From Hirsutella rhossiliensis (Eukaryota > Ascomycota > Sordariomycetes > Hypocreales > Ophiocordycipitaceae): a stretch of 64,000 nucleotides of DNA. Both the position numbers and the translations under genes were made by a program. Shown in pieces: positions 22,300 to 34,220 of the stretch; position 1 is the stretch's first letter; each line of letters starts with the position of its first letter. The notes under the pieces are model-generated. The model worked only from the letters and a program-made list of their open reading frames with translations, was not told where the DNA came from and searched no databases. The stretch is taken from contig NW_025408674.1 of NCBI RefSeq assembly GCF_020360975.1, positions 2,294,001 through 2,358,000 of the forward strand, read 5' to 3'.

Positions 22300-23862
22300 C
22301 GTTAATTTATTTTTAAACTGCGATTTTATAGAGTTAATTCTAGCTAGTATAGAAAATTAGGATCTAAAAATTCTAAAGACCTATAAATAGGCAATAAATA
22401 GCCCTAAAGTAGCATTTTAGAAAGAAGCTATAATTAAGGAAATTAGCTAGCTAATTAAATATAAAACTTAGGAATTTTCCTACCTCCTTAAGGATAGGGA
22501 GGCTATAGGAGGCCGCTAGGTCTATACTATTAAGAAGGATAGTTAAAATAATATAATAAAATATAAAGCCCGTTTCGTAATATAGGGATTTAAGCAGATC
22601 TATAGCTTAGATTTCCTAGATACCTTCTCGACTACGGCTAGATCTAAATCTATTAGAATTCTACTTATTTTAGCTATTACCTACGAATTCGAAGCTTTAT
22701 AGATAGATATAATAAATGCCTTCGTATATACTAATATAGATAGCGAAGTATATATCGATCTTCTTATAGGCTACGAAGAATACGCTCTTAAAGAATATTA
22801 TTTAAAATATAGATTAGCTTATAGAGCTAAAGGAATTAAATTAACTAAATTCCTAGACCTATATAAAACCGGTTAAATTAAAGCAAAGCTAAAGAAAGCA
22901 TTATATAGCCTAAAATAAAGTCCTAAGCTCTAGTATAATTATTTAAAAATTATACTAAATAATCTCGGATTTCTTCCTCTTTTAATAGATATAGGAGTAT
23001 TTATAAATAAGGACTATAGTATAGCCTTAGTAATTTACGTCGACGACTTTCTTATAGTAGGGCCCTCTAAATCTATAATAGAAGAAAGATTATTTAAAGA
23101 ATTATCTAAATTCCTAGATTTTACTATCTTAGGAGATATAAAAGACTTCTTAGGTCTAAATATTATAATAAACCGAGAAAATAAAGAGCTATATATATCC
23201 TAAGAAAATTATAGCTTAAATAAATTAAAGGAATTTAATAAAGAAGGTTTAGGAACTTCGAATTTACCCGATATAGTAAGCTTTAAGCTTATAAAAGCAA
23301 AGGAATTACCTTCTAAGGAAGATATATTATAATTTTAGAAAGAAATAGGATCTCTATTATACTTAGCCTTATTTACTAGGCTAGATATCTTATATTCTAG
23401 AATTTCCTGCGCTAGATTCGCGGCTAAGCCTAACTAAATATATTTTAAGGCTTTAAATATAATTTAGAAATATTTAAATAAATTCCCTAGCCTAAAGATT
23501 AAATATAATTATAATATCCCTTTTACCTATCTATATATAAAGGGTTTTACCGACTCTAGCTAGGCGTCGGATTTAATAGACGGAAAATCCTTTTCTAGTT
23601 ACTATTTTTATATATATAATAATATAATAAGCTAGGCTTGCTCTAAGTAGAAAGCCGTTGCCCTTTCTACCTACGAAGTAGAATATATTAGCCTTAGGGA
23701 GGTAAATAAAGAAGCTGTTTATTTAAATATGCTTTTTAAAAATATTACTAAGGATCTATCTATTAAGATTCCTAATACTATACCTCCTATTTTAACGGAT
23801 AATACTACTGCTATTAAATTAGCAGAAAATCCGGAATTTTATAAAAGGTCTAAGTATATAAG
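22300..23862 (+). pseudogene. Element E reverse transcriptase and RNase H start (RIP-broken)
   Basis: Motifs in order: IDIINAFVYTNIDSEVYI (about 22,705), LKKALYSLK (about 22,890), the catalytic IYVDDFLIVGPS (about 23,035-23,070), DFLGL (about 23,145), and Copia RNase H segments: TDSS near 23,552, STYEVEY near 23,670 and LTDNTTAIKL near 23,800. The frame is cut after KRSKYI by D2, with an ATAAG duplication (23858-23862, 39973-39977). Confidence 0.9.
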
Positions 23863-24338
23863 TCTCGCAAAGAGAGATATAAGAAGTATATAAAAATGCA
23901 CGAAGGTAAAATTAAAAGTAAGGGGTCGGACAGGCAGGGCAGAGAGATTTAATTCTTACGGGAGTAGTAATTACGGTAGGGGAGTAATTATTATATTACC
24001 TTAATTATCCTTCTTTCCTCTATCTAACGCCCCTCTTTATACCCGTCTAGTATCTTAATTAATAAAGAAGATCCTACTTAAAGAAGCTATTAATATCCTT
24101 TCGACTACCGAGCTTTTTACTAGTTTTTCCCCTCCTTTCTAGCCGTTGCTAGTATATCCGTCTTATCTCTCGCTACCTCTATAGGAAGCTATCGCTACTT
24201 TTACTTCCCCTCTTACCCCTACCCTCCTCTCTATACCTCCTTTTAGCTCCTTCCTTAAAACCTATTTTTTAGCTTCCTAGGTCCCTCGTGCTAAGGGATA
24301 TCTCTAAGAACTACGAAATTAAGCCACGCTTCGCGACA
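23863..24338 (-). repeat. Left LTR of D2 (3' LTR)
   Basis: 476 bp, ending CTTCGCGACA, the reverse complement of the D1 LTR start. The TCGCGAAG ends form an inverted repeat. Confidence 0.92.
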
Positions 24339-24403
24339 CACCCCCTTAGCTATAGCCTGCCCTTATAGTAAGGGCATAGCTAATACGGCTTTAGGCTAGT
24401 AAG

Positions 24404-25113
24404 TATTATGCACTAGTCCCTTAGTATAGGGCTGGTACGTTAACCTTGCCGTTTGCCCGGATCCGGTGCGGGTCTAATAGGTAATTAAACGGACTAGCTA
24501 CCGTACGTAGGTTTTAAACGTATTATACGGACTAGCTACCGTACGTTATTACGCGCGTTAAATACGGACTAGCTACCGGTCTTACGAGTTAAAGTAAGAG
24601 TAGTAATAACTATCTATATTCTTCTCTACCCGCCTAAAATCTAGCGGGTTCTCTATCCTCTATATATACTATAGCGAGCGTAAGACCTTACTCGGGGCTT
24701 TAACTAAGTAATATCTTAACCTTATAATCGTGCGATAGTAGTGCGGTATCTTAGCGGCATTTCCTAGTATTTTCCCCGGGTAGGCATAGGTATTTCTCTA
24801 TAATTTCCCCGCTATATTCTTATAGTAACTTCTTAGGGAAATATCGGTATAGTCCCTAAGGAACTTATTATTACTCGGGAAATTATAGTATATTCCCCGT
24901 GCAATATATCCCTAGGGGAAATCTCCGTAAAATATCCGTGTAATCCGCTTAGTTATCGTTTCTAGGAATTCTAGGTAATTTCCCGGAGTTTACCTAGTAG
25001 CTTCCGGGTTCCTTCTTCCGCGGGGAGCCTTAGGGAGTTAGGGGTGTCTTCCTTAAGGGAAGCAGATATCGTTCCGGGTACCTAGATTGTCGACTATAAG
25101 GTGTCCCGTAATA
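24404..25113 (-). repeat. Left LTR of F (3' LTR)
   Basis: 710 bp, identical in length to 33506-34215 and differing from it by dozens of transitions. It contains three copies of an ACGGACTAGCTACCG motif (see separate entry). Confidence 0.92.
24489..24579. repeat. Triple 16-20 bp motif inside the F LTR
   Basis: ACGGACTAGCTACCG starts at 24489, 24527 and 24564, spaced 38 and 37 bp, and the first two copies continue TACGT. The same three copies occur in the right LTR (about 33591-33683). Regularly spaced repeats in an LTR are typical of enhancer-type transcription factor sites. Confidence 0.75.
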
Positions 25114-25275
25114 AATGCCTAGGGCGAAAGAATTAACCGACGTCCCCGTTAGTTTCCCGCGGTATTTAGGCGGGAGTCGCGCCGATAAGGGATCGTAGTA
25201 AAGTTACGTAGATTTCTAAGGTTAGTATAGGGAGCAACTCGTCTCTTATCTAGAACGTAACCTAGTACGACTAAT

Positions 25276-25395
25276 ACCGGGGGCGCGAGGCGGCTAAGCC
25301 GGGAGCAAAATACTACTAGGACCGGGGGCGCTAGGTAGCTAAACCGGGGAAAACTAATTATAACCGGGGGCGCTCTATAGCTAAGCTAGTAATAA
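25276..25395. repeat. Three degenerate copies of a 42-45 bp unit near the F 3' LTR
   Basis: Each starts ACCGGGGGCGC (25276, 25321, 25363) and continues with a variable stretch containing GCTAAG or GCTAAA. They lie between the accessory frame and the 3' LTR, in what would be the 3' untranslated part of F. Confidence 0.7.
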
Positions 25396-25439
25396 AACGA
25401 ATAGTGCTAGGGACACTATAAGGCTAACCTAGTAACCGA

Positions 25440-27180
25440 CTATCTTACGCCGCGGGGGTAGGGGTAAGGTAGGGGATCTCCTCCTTAGCTTCCTCCTCCG
25501 TTAGTTCCTCGGGGCCTGCCAGCACGTCGGCCGGGGCATCCTATATATCGGAGGCTCTATAGATAGGCACGCCGTAAGCGTTATTCGGGGCCGGTTCTAC
25601 CGGGAGCATTATAGCTAGTCTGTCGCGAGAGGCTAGAATTTAGTTATAGATTACTACTACTAGTGCCTATATAGTCGGGCCTAGGTTCTAGAATCCGCCT
25701 AGGTATACGTCGGTAAACTTCTAGTCTAACGAGTTAAAATAGGCTATTACGTTAGCCGTATAAGGGCGGGCCGCGGCTAGCGTATATAGGGGGCCGACGC
25801 GGGCGGCTCTCTAGTATACTATAGCGAGCTTAGGCGAGTTATCTAAGAGGTAGGCGGCGAAAGCGAACCGATAGATAAAGCCGGCGGGCACTCCGGCGAG
25901 GGCGGCGCACTAGCTAAGCGAGAGGTCGGCGTCGGCCTCCTTACGGATAGCGGCGAATAGATTTACCTAGATTATAGCTATATCTAGGGCTCTATAGACT
26001 AGTACTTCCGACCTAGAGTAGACGATACCTATATAGCCGTCTATATCGCCCGGGTTATCGTAGTATACTACGAAAGGTACGATAGGGAATAGTCCGGGCT
26101 TCCCGTAGCTTAGAACCTAGAAGGGGTTAAGCTTCTATCGGACCGGCATCGGGGCCTAGTCCTCGGCGAATAGGTTAGCCCGCTTAGAGGGAGTAGAGGG
26201 CGGGGCCGCGGCGGCGGCGAATAAGCGTCTAGCGAACGGGTTCCTTAATAGCTCGTCGAATATAATGTCTACCGTGCTAGATCCTCTAGTCCTAGCCGGG
26301 GTGCGCTTAAGGGTCTCTCTAAACTTACGAGTTCCTAGTATACCGGAGGCCTCGCGCTCCTCCGCGGCGGCGGTCTCGAATATCTTTAGATAGGCGGGGA
26401 GGCACTTTATACTAGTAACGGTAGCGACGATCTCGAGTATCTTAGCGTCTATAGAGGCTACCTATCTAGATAGGAGCTTATTAACGACGTCGGCTAAGAT
26501 AGTAGCGATCTACGCGGTTCTAAGGGCGCTAGTTATCCTCTTAGTTTTATCGGGGAAGATAGCTCTATCTAGGTCGCGTAGTAACGGGGGAAGAAGCTCG
26601 TCCTTATTAAACGATAGGGCAAACTACCCGCGGGCGTTTTAGGGGGTGCCGGGGGTTTTCCCTATAATGCCTAAAACTAAGGGCAGCGAGTCGCTAGACG
26701 AATTACTAGAGCTTAATAGCGATAGGGCACGGTCGTCGAAGCGAACGCGTAACGGAGTACTAAGAACGGGGCGATAGGAAGCGCCGACCTACCGTAGTCG
26801 GATAGTTAACGTCGCGTTTCTACTAGTTCGGGTAGTTACGGGAGTCGTAGTAGTAATACGATAGGCGGCGGTGCTATAAGGCGTAGAGAAGTATAGCTAG
26901 TTACGTTCGCGTAGATTACGGGCTTTAGCCGGGGGAAGAGATAGAGGGGCGTAGTATATACCGTTTTCTACTAAGCCCGCGTCGAGATCGTACCCTTCTC
27001 TAGTAAGGAGGTCGCGGTAGTTAGTATACGTGCTATAATTATCCTATTTCTACTCGGTAAAGGCGGCCGTATTAGACTTAAGGTTACGGAGGAGCTCCGC
27101 CTCGTTCCTATATAATTAGACTACTCGGCGGAATCCCTCGAGGCTTAGGCGCGGCGGTCGGCGGCAGATTTAGTTAGAGA
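25440..27180 (-). pseudogene. Element F accessory frame, about 570 codons, downstream of the chromodomain
   Basis: A single minus-strand frame can be followed from about 27,180 down to 25,440 with TAA/TAG as the only interruptions. The first third contains a GYDLDAGLVENGIYYAPLSL segment (about 27,000). The middle is Ser/Leu-rich and then helical, with AEEREASGILGTRKF (about 26,360). Then come a Pro/Ala linker (26,200) and a last part with many aliphatic and aromatic residues (25,500-26,050). It does not resemble gag, which lies near the other LTR, nor any protein I recognise. It may be an envelope-like or captured gene. GC-rich composition lowers the chance of stops, but the coherence over 1.7 kb and the absence of comparable neighbouring frames support coding. 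Confidence 0.55.
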
Positions 27181-27549
27181 AATATTAGCAAAATACTAGG
27201 TCCTTACTATAATACTTATAGCCTTAGATAGCGGGAACCTCGAAGGTAGGTATAAGAGGGGAGCTATTTAGTATAGAAAAGGGAGCGTAAAAGGATAGGG
27301 AAATCGGGTTTCTAAAATAAAAATAAACGCGGGTGCTAAAATATAGAATTAGGTTACCGTTCGCCGCGGGCGGCCTATTAATACTTATTAGCTAGTTAAC
27401 CCGTCCCTAGACTTCTAGGCGAACGAACGGTAATAGCGCGTACTACGTACCGTTATTTCTCCCTTAGCTACGGCGGCTTATACTATTATACGGCGCGCGC
27501 GCGGAGCTTCCGGGTATAGGTAATGCGACCTTATAATGCTCCTTACTAC

Positions 27550-27735
27550 GCGGTAAATTCTTCGATAAGGTCTTCGGCGACGATATCCTTAGCGGCTACC
27601 TAGGAATTATAGCTACTTAGCTAGCCTTTCTAGCTAACGAGGTATTCCGTGCGAGCGGTCCCTCGGCTATATCTATAAGTTCTAGCGTTAAGGATTCTTT
27701 CGACTTCCTAGTAGTTAGTATTAGGTTCTAGGCCG
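27550..27735 (-). pseudogene. Chromodomain at the C-terminus of the F integrase
   Basis: The minus strand reads EVERILNAR, then TEYLV, a stop where Trp is expected, KG, then YNSWV and DLI, the canonical chromodomain order (E-x-I-L-x-x-R ... YLVKW-KG ... W-E). The aromatic cage Trp is destroyed by RIP. In chromoviruses this domain binds methylated H3K9 and guides integration. Confidence 0.85.
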
Positions 27736-27799
27736 GGTCGGGCATCTAGTCGTTCGGCCGGCCGTAGCTACGCGATAGAAACGATGTCGTAGATATTTA

Positions 27800-29800
27800 G
27801 GGATCTAGCTAGGTCGAGGCGGTAGGCTAGATAGCCGATCCGCTCGAGGACTTTAAATAGTCCTATACGGCGTTCCTTTAACTTTACTACCTATCCGTCG
27901 GCTACGCCGTATCCTTTCCCTAGCTAGAGCTATACCTAGTCTCTAGGCTTAAACTCTAGTACTTAGTGCTTTGCGTTATACCGCTTTTTTATTCCTGCCT
28001 AGGCTAGAGCGATCGAGATCCTAGCCTAGTCCTAGAGTATCTCCCTATCTATCTATAGGGGGCCTTCTCTAAGGTATCGCTTACTATCGTCTATCTATAT
28101 CCCGGTTAGTAGCTCGCTCGGAGAGGTGCCGATTACTAAGGAGTAAGAGTTATTAAGGGTAAATTAAAGTAGTAGTAACGCGTCGACCTATTAACGGGAT
28201 AGGAAGTTAGTCGTAAAGAACTAAAGCGCGGTTTTAACTACCTAGTTACGTTATTCCGATAAGCTATCGGTCTAAGGATACTAAGCCGTAGATACTAGTA
28301 ACTTAGATCTATACGCTATCTATAGTCCTTTCTAGAACGCTAAAAGGAACTTAGGGTCCCGGTTAGAGATAATCTAAGCGGGAATCCCTTAGTTATAGCG
28401 TATTAACTTAATAAATAGTACCTTAGCTTAGTCTTCTATAGTAAACTAGTCGTAGCCTAAGATAAGGAGCCTTATTTTCGAGAACTTATTAGTTACCGTT
28501 AGTAGTATATTATAGTAAACCCTAATAAGTAGCATCTACGGAGTTCGGTCCACGGGGACGTCTAAGAGTCCTATAACGAAATCTATAGCGATCGTATAAA
28601 AAGGTAAGGCTAGGGACGTAATTAGAACTAACTTACTAAGGGCCTTTAACCGGTCGGTTTAGTTCCTATAGTAGGCGTCGCACTTATTAATAAAGCCGTC
28701 GATAAGTTTCTTAAGGCTAGTAATAGCGAACGTAAAGGATAATTCCTCCTATATCCTTCGCCGTCTAGGGTAGAATTTACGCGTATAGTCGTCGGCGATA
28801 ATTTCCTTGGCGTAGGTAATAGGGATATAGAGCCGGTAACGACCTTTAGACTTAACTAGGTAGAGTAACCCGTTCCGCTTAACGAATAGGAGACCGACCT
28901 AGGACTTATTACTTCTAAGCTACTTTAGTATACCGGCCTACCTAGGTTCTTCCGCGTATACTTCTTAGATCTTCCGGCGTAGGTTAGGTTAGATAAAGGA
29001 TTCCGTAACCGCGTATATATATTCGACCGGCGCTTTATCTTCCTAGACGCGGTCTAATTTCCTAGGTTCGTATTTCCTAGGTATTACGGATAGTAGTCGA
29101 GATAGTATATCGGTAAGGATATTTACGGTTCCGGGAATATAGTAGACCTCTAGGGGAAACTAGCTAAGGTACTATAACGCGAGCACGAGCCGATTATTCG
29201 TCTTTATACTAGTAGTAAATAACGATATTTACTTTAGGATTGCGCTTATAGCGGCGTAGTTAGTTAGCACGACGACCTTCGGTAGTAAGGTAGAGATAAT
29301 ATACGACCGGAGCTTTTAATAAGCCTAGGAAAGATAGGCAACTTTAAGTTCTATAGGCTAGTATCTAGGTTCTCCGCCGGTTAGGCGTTTACTAAGGTAA
29401 AGGATTAGCTAGATGCTTATCTAGGGCGGGGTCCTTCTTAGGTTCTAGTCTACCCCCGGTGCGAGGTAGAAGGCCACTACTATAAAGCCTAGCTCGCGGC
29501 TAGCATCGATTTATAGGAATAATAGCCGTCGTAGGTCGAAATAGTATAGCCGCGTTAGTTCCGTAAAAGCGTTCGTAATATCTTAGAAGGCCTACTCCTC
29601 CGCTAAGGAGGGTTAGTATATTATCTTAGAGGTATATCTATTCCTTACCGGTCCTTTAGGCAGCGCTTAACTATCCCGTACTTCCTTAAGTATCGCCGTT
29701 TTCCGAACCTAGAGCGCCTCTACCCTCTAGGAGAAGTAGGCTACTAGGTACCGTAGCTAGTTAACTAAGCCGAGCTATTTTTCTAGTACTTATAGGGTAT
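27800..29800 (-). pseudogene. Element F integrase and RNase H (RIP-broken)
   Basis: It lies between the RT and the chromodomain on the minus strand. RNase H is at about 29,350-29,800, and the integrase zinc-binding region and core at about 27,900-28,750. Motifs are degraded, and I place the domains by order and by partial matches rather than by every catalytic residue. Confidence 0.65.
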
Positions 29801-29849
29801 TTAGAAACTCTACGTCCTATAATGCTTATACTCGTTCTTTGGTATTTAT

Positions 29850-30600
29850 TAGGCCGATGCTATTAACTCGAAATCCTAATAGTTCGATAGATAGGTAGCC
29901 TAGGAATAATTTCGATTCGGCTAGGGCTAGGTTATAGTCTACGAAGAGTTAGAAGATAGCCTAGAGGTAACGAATATAGTCGTCTTCTATATCTAAGTAT
30001 ATTACGATATTATCGATATACCTAGAGGAATATTCTATATATTCCTAGAGGATTTAGTCTATAAATCTTTAAACGTATATAGGTAAGTTCTTATATCCTA
30101 TTAGGGCCACCGTTAGTCGTTCTAAGCCTCTATAGCTAATTACCGTAAACCTTTCCCGATACTCCTTATAAATAAGGAACTAATAAAAGAAAGACTAAGC
30201 GTCTATAGCGGAAATAAAGCGTTTCCCCTATAGCTTCTAGATTATATCTCCCTAAAGCGGTATTAGGTAGGCGTCTAGGATAGCTACGCTATTAAGAGCG
30301 CGTAGGTCTACTACTATTCGGCCCTTTTCGTTGCCGTATATAGTTCTCTAGACTATAAATACGGGGTAAGCGAACGGGGTTACCTCTATAGCCTATTCTA
30401 TACGCCCCTTCCGGTATAGGTCCTCGTAGGTCTAGTCGATTAAGGCCTTATCTTTCTAGCTAAGCGGGTAAGCCCTAGACGCTAGTTTACGTAGGTGCTA
30501 ATTTTCTATTAGCGGAATACGTATATAGTGGTCTAGGTAGACCTTAATAGTACCCTAGTCCTTCTATAGGGTTAGGAAGGAGGCGATAGTATATTAGATC
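29850..30600 (-). pseudogene. Element F reverse transcriptase (RIP-broken)
   Basis: Minus-strand motifs in order: TPFAYPVFIV, RIVVDLRALNSV (about 30,320), ISAIDA (about 30,210), FTVISYRGLERLTVALIGYK (about 30,110), the catalytic YIDNIVIY (about 30,010; second Asp now Asn), NLALAESKLFLGY (about 29,920). This is a chromovirus-type Ty3/Gypsy RT. Stops at former Gln and Trp codons. Confidence 0.9.
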
Positions 30601-31179
30601 TTTTCTATAAACGCGGGGTCCTAATTATAGATTTTAACGTCCTCTAAAGTAGTTATTTCTAGGAGGCTATAGTCTCGTAAAATCCCGATCTTATAGTTCG
30701 GAGTCTATCTATGCGTTTATAGAGGGAGTTCCCCTTTAGCGGACTCGGGGCTCCCTTCCTCTAGGGTTTCCACCGATAGGTTAGTAACCTAGTATAGGTT
30801 ACTACGTTCCGTGGTTTTCCGTATAGCCGGCTCTTTAGTTAGAGTTACCCTAGCTAGGGTTTCCTTAGGTAGGTCGATCTATAAGAACTATATTTCGTCG
30901 CTAAGGTCTACTAGTATTCCTAAGTGCTATCCTTTCTTAAATCTAACGCGGCGAGCGGTAGTATTAACCGCCGTAACTAAGGTTATACCTTAGATTAGGT
31001 TATAGGCTAAGGATAGGTCTCTTAGAAAGAATACTAGGTTACGATCCCCTAGTACGTCCTTAATCTACGCTGGTAGGCGTTCTATACTATATACGGGGAC
31101 GTCGACGTTGGCTTAGCACGTAACCCGACGACGGATCGCGTAGCCCCGTCGGGTCGAGCGAGCTACGACTATTAGGTTG

Positions 31180-33400
31180 CCGTATAAGCCGATAGATATT
31201 ATTCCCTTAGAATTTAGGATATCGACTTCGTTTAGTACTAAGAAATCTTATCTAAGCAATAATCCTATAGATAGGGTCTAGACTACCTAGGCGCCGATAG
31301 TAAATTATCTAACCTTAAATCCCGTTCCCTATTTCCCTAGGATATTTATTATTAAGGTCGCCTAACCCTTAGTTTAGCTTTTCCCTATACTAGATAGTAG
31401 GACCTACTAGGTTTAGTCGAGGGTTACGTCGTTAAAGTAGTTAAGCTAGTCTTCCCTAATTATAGAGCGGGCTATACCGGAGTCTACGTATACGTTTAAT
31501 AGCTAGTCCGGGCCTTTAGTTCTAAAGACGGATATCTAGGCGTATATAAACCGGGACGGCCTCGATAGATCTAATATTTCGGTTTATAGCTCCGCTCTTA
31601 TAGTTAGCTAGTTCCTTAGTATTCTAGGCGAATGGCTCGGTCCTATAGGTTCTAGTTCTATTATATCGGGAACGAATAGAATCTCGTCTTCTATTTCTTT
31701 AGTTTCTTCTCCTATATCGGCGGTAGTATTACTATCTTCTAGCCCTTTATCCTAGGTAAATAGGATCTAGTATTGCATTTCCTAGGAAAGATAGATCCCG
31801 CCTTAGTCGTCGGTTAGTGCCGCTTAAAGCTAACGGGCGAGGTTAATAACGATTAGGTTTTCCTAAGAGCCCTCCTTTAGTTTCGAATCCTAAGGCCGTA
31901 GTCCGGTTTAGGGACTAGTTAACTAGTTTAGTACTAGGCCCCCGTTTATCCGGCGTAGATTATTCTATCCCGACGTAGTTATTATATTTCCTTTCTATTA
32001 GAATTATCCTCGTTCCTAGGGTTTCTAGCCGGTTAGTTTAGCTATAGATAGGGCAAGGTTTACCGTAGTCTCGTTCTTAGTTTCGCGTAACCTACCTTAT
32101 ACGTATCCTTTTACTATATTGCTTATCTTCCCCTACGACCTAACCGTTAGCTTAGTTTCTAACTATAGGATAAGTTACTCGTAGTCGTTAATCTAGGTAT
32201 CGAATAATTCTAGACCGGTAGGTCGGCGGAATAATTCTTATAGTAATACGTCTAGTCGTTAATAGACTAGTATAGTAAGGTGCTCTTCTAAGTATAGTGC
32301 TACTTTTGCTTTTCGGCGGAGCTTTAATATCTATCTACGGAAGTCGGCTCTATTTATAATATCCGAGGTAGTAAATCGTTCCGTTTATAACGATCTTAAA
32401 GCTACTTCCGGCCGGATAGCGAAGCGTTTTTATAGTTTATTGCACTAGGCGGTGTATCCCTAGTCTAGGGTATAAAGCATAGCTTAGTCGGATTCGCTAA
32501 GATAGCCGGAATACTATTTAATAGCGGTTCCGCGGAGCAAGCTAGGGATTAATATTACTAGTTCGTTAGCGTATTCTGGTCCGCGGATAGCTACCTATTT
32601 TAGGGAATCGATAAATCGATCGACGCTTCTATATATAATCGTTTTCTTAGTTTCTTCGAGGACGTCGAACGTTATATTAAAGGGGCTAGCGGGGTTAAAC
32701 TTCCCTACGTCTTTTAGTTTAATACGTGCTAGGGGTGCTTAAGGAGGGTTTACGGTAGTATTATCTTTAGTTTCTCTTACTATAGCTTTTACTAGTAGTC
32801 TGGTAAGAGCTTCCTCTGTAATTAGACTTACTAGCTAGTTCGCTAGGGTTATTATCGCGAACGTGCCGCTAGGGGTAGTATTATTTAGAGGTTCTTCCCT
32901 ATTTTATTCGTTGTGGTTTAGCGAACTTCTTAGCGAACTTCTAGGGCTTTATCCTTCCGATAGAGGTAGTTAAGGCGGGGCGGGGGAAGCTATACTATGC
33001 CGATTTCCGTGCGGCTCCGTTACTTATAGCTAATATTACCTCGTCGCTAGAACGTATTCTAGGTTATTAATTCGTTCCTATAGGCTTTAACGATCGGCTA
33101 GGTAGGCTAGTAAGTTATATCGTAGAAGTTCTGCTCTTAATTCCTCTAGGCGTCGTTCCTACCGCTAGGGTAGGCGATCCGGCTATCTTCCGTTTCCGTA
33201 GGCACTTAATAGGAAATATCCCGGAAATAGGTATCTTTCTAACCGCTAATAGAAGCTCTATAATGCTTAAGCTTTAATACGTCGAAGTTCTGCCTCTATC
33301 CGGAGTTCCCTAAGTATTTCCTCCGTAAAAAGAGATTAGGAAGCCGGTATTCGTTAGTATACGAGTAGGAGCTTTCTTCCTAAGAAGATATTAGGGTTTA
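31180..33400 (-). pseudogene. Element F gag and protease (RIP-broken)
   Basis: On the minus strand the protease active site is visible as YVDSGIARSII (about 31,450-31,480). Upstream, near 32,100-32,140, a GKISNIVKGYV segment probably represents a zinc knuckle whose Cys and His have become Tyr and Asn. The gag N-terminal part lies toward 33.4 kb, next to the 5' LTR. No intact start. Confidence 0.65.
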
Positions 33401-33505
33401 TAGGTCGAGGTTAACTCGTTCTATTTATTATTTTTTATCTTCCGTTCTACTAAAGGTAGACCTTTAGGAGAATAGGTTTTTAGGGGAATTAGAATTACTA
33501 TTATT

Positions 33506-34215
33506 TATTATATACTAGTCCCTTAGTATAGGGCTAGTACGTTAACCTTACTATCTACCTAGATCCGGTGCGGGTCTAACGGGTAATTAAACGGACTAGC
33601 TACTATACGTAGGTTTTAAACGTATTATATAGACTAGCTACCGTACGTTATTACGCGCGTTAAATATAGACTAGCTACCGGTCTTACGAGTTAAAGTAAG
33701 AGTAGTAATAACTATCTATATTCTTCTCTACTTACCTAAAATCTAGCGGGTTCTCTATCCTCTATATATACTATAGCGAGCGTAAGACCTTACTTAGGGC
33801 TTTAACCGAGTAATATCTTAACCTTATAATCGTGCGATAGTAGTATAGTGTCTTAGCGGCATTTCCCGGTATTTTCCCTAGGTAGGCACGGGTATTTCTC
33901 TATAATTTCCCTGCTATATTCTTATAGTAACTTCTTAGGGAAATATCGGTATAGTCCTTAAGGAACTTATTATTACTCGGGAAATTATAGTATATTCCCC
34001 GTGCAATATATCCCTAGGGGAAATCTCCGTAAAATATCTATGCAATCCGCTTAGTTATCGTTTCTAGGAATTCCGGGTGATTTCCTAGAGTTTGCCCGGT
34101 AGCTTCCGGGTTCCTTCTTTCGCGGGGAGCCTTAGGGAGTTAGGGGTGTCTTCCTTAGGGGAAGTAGATGTCGTTCTAGGTACCTAGATTGTCGACTATA
34201 AGGTGTCCCGTAATA
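33506..34215 (-). repeat. Right LTR of F (5' LTR)
   Basis: 710 bp, partner of 24404-25113. It carries the same triple motif, and ends at the GTAAG duplication where D2 resumes. Confidence 0.92.
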
Positions 34216-34220
34216 GTAAG

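Larger units (their letters stand above)
24404..34215 (-). mobile_element. Element F, chromodomain-containing Ty3/Gypsy retrotransposon
   Basis: The innermost element: two LTRs of exactly 710 bp (24404-25113, 33506-34215), ends derivable as TGTTA...TAACA, and a perfect GTAAG duplication (24399-24403, 34216-34220). Total 9,812 bp. On the minus strand: gag, protease, RT, RNase H, integrase with a C-terminal chromodomain, then an extra coding frame before the 3' LTR. CpG-rich but CA/TG-poor. The chromodomain places it in the chromovirus branch, whose integrases target heterochromatin marks; insertion into a heterochromatic nest fits that. Confidence 0.93.

Noticed and set aside
24489..24579. CRISPR-like array (short repeats, regular spacing)
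   Set aside because: Only three copies inside an LTR of a fungal retrotransposon, and the same set is in the partner LTR; no bacterial context.
30811..30993. 60-codon plus-strand open frame in F
   Set aside because: F is coded on the minus strand here (upstream of its RT core); the frame is a shadow of the pol gene.
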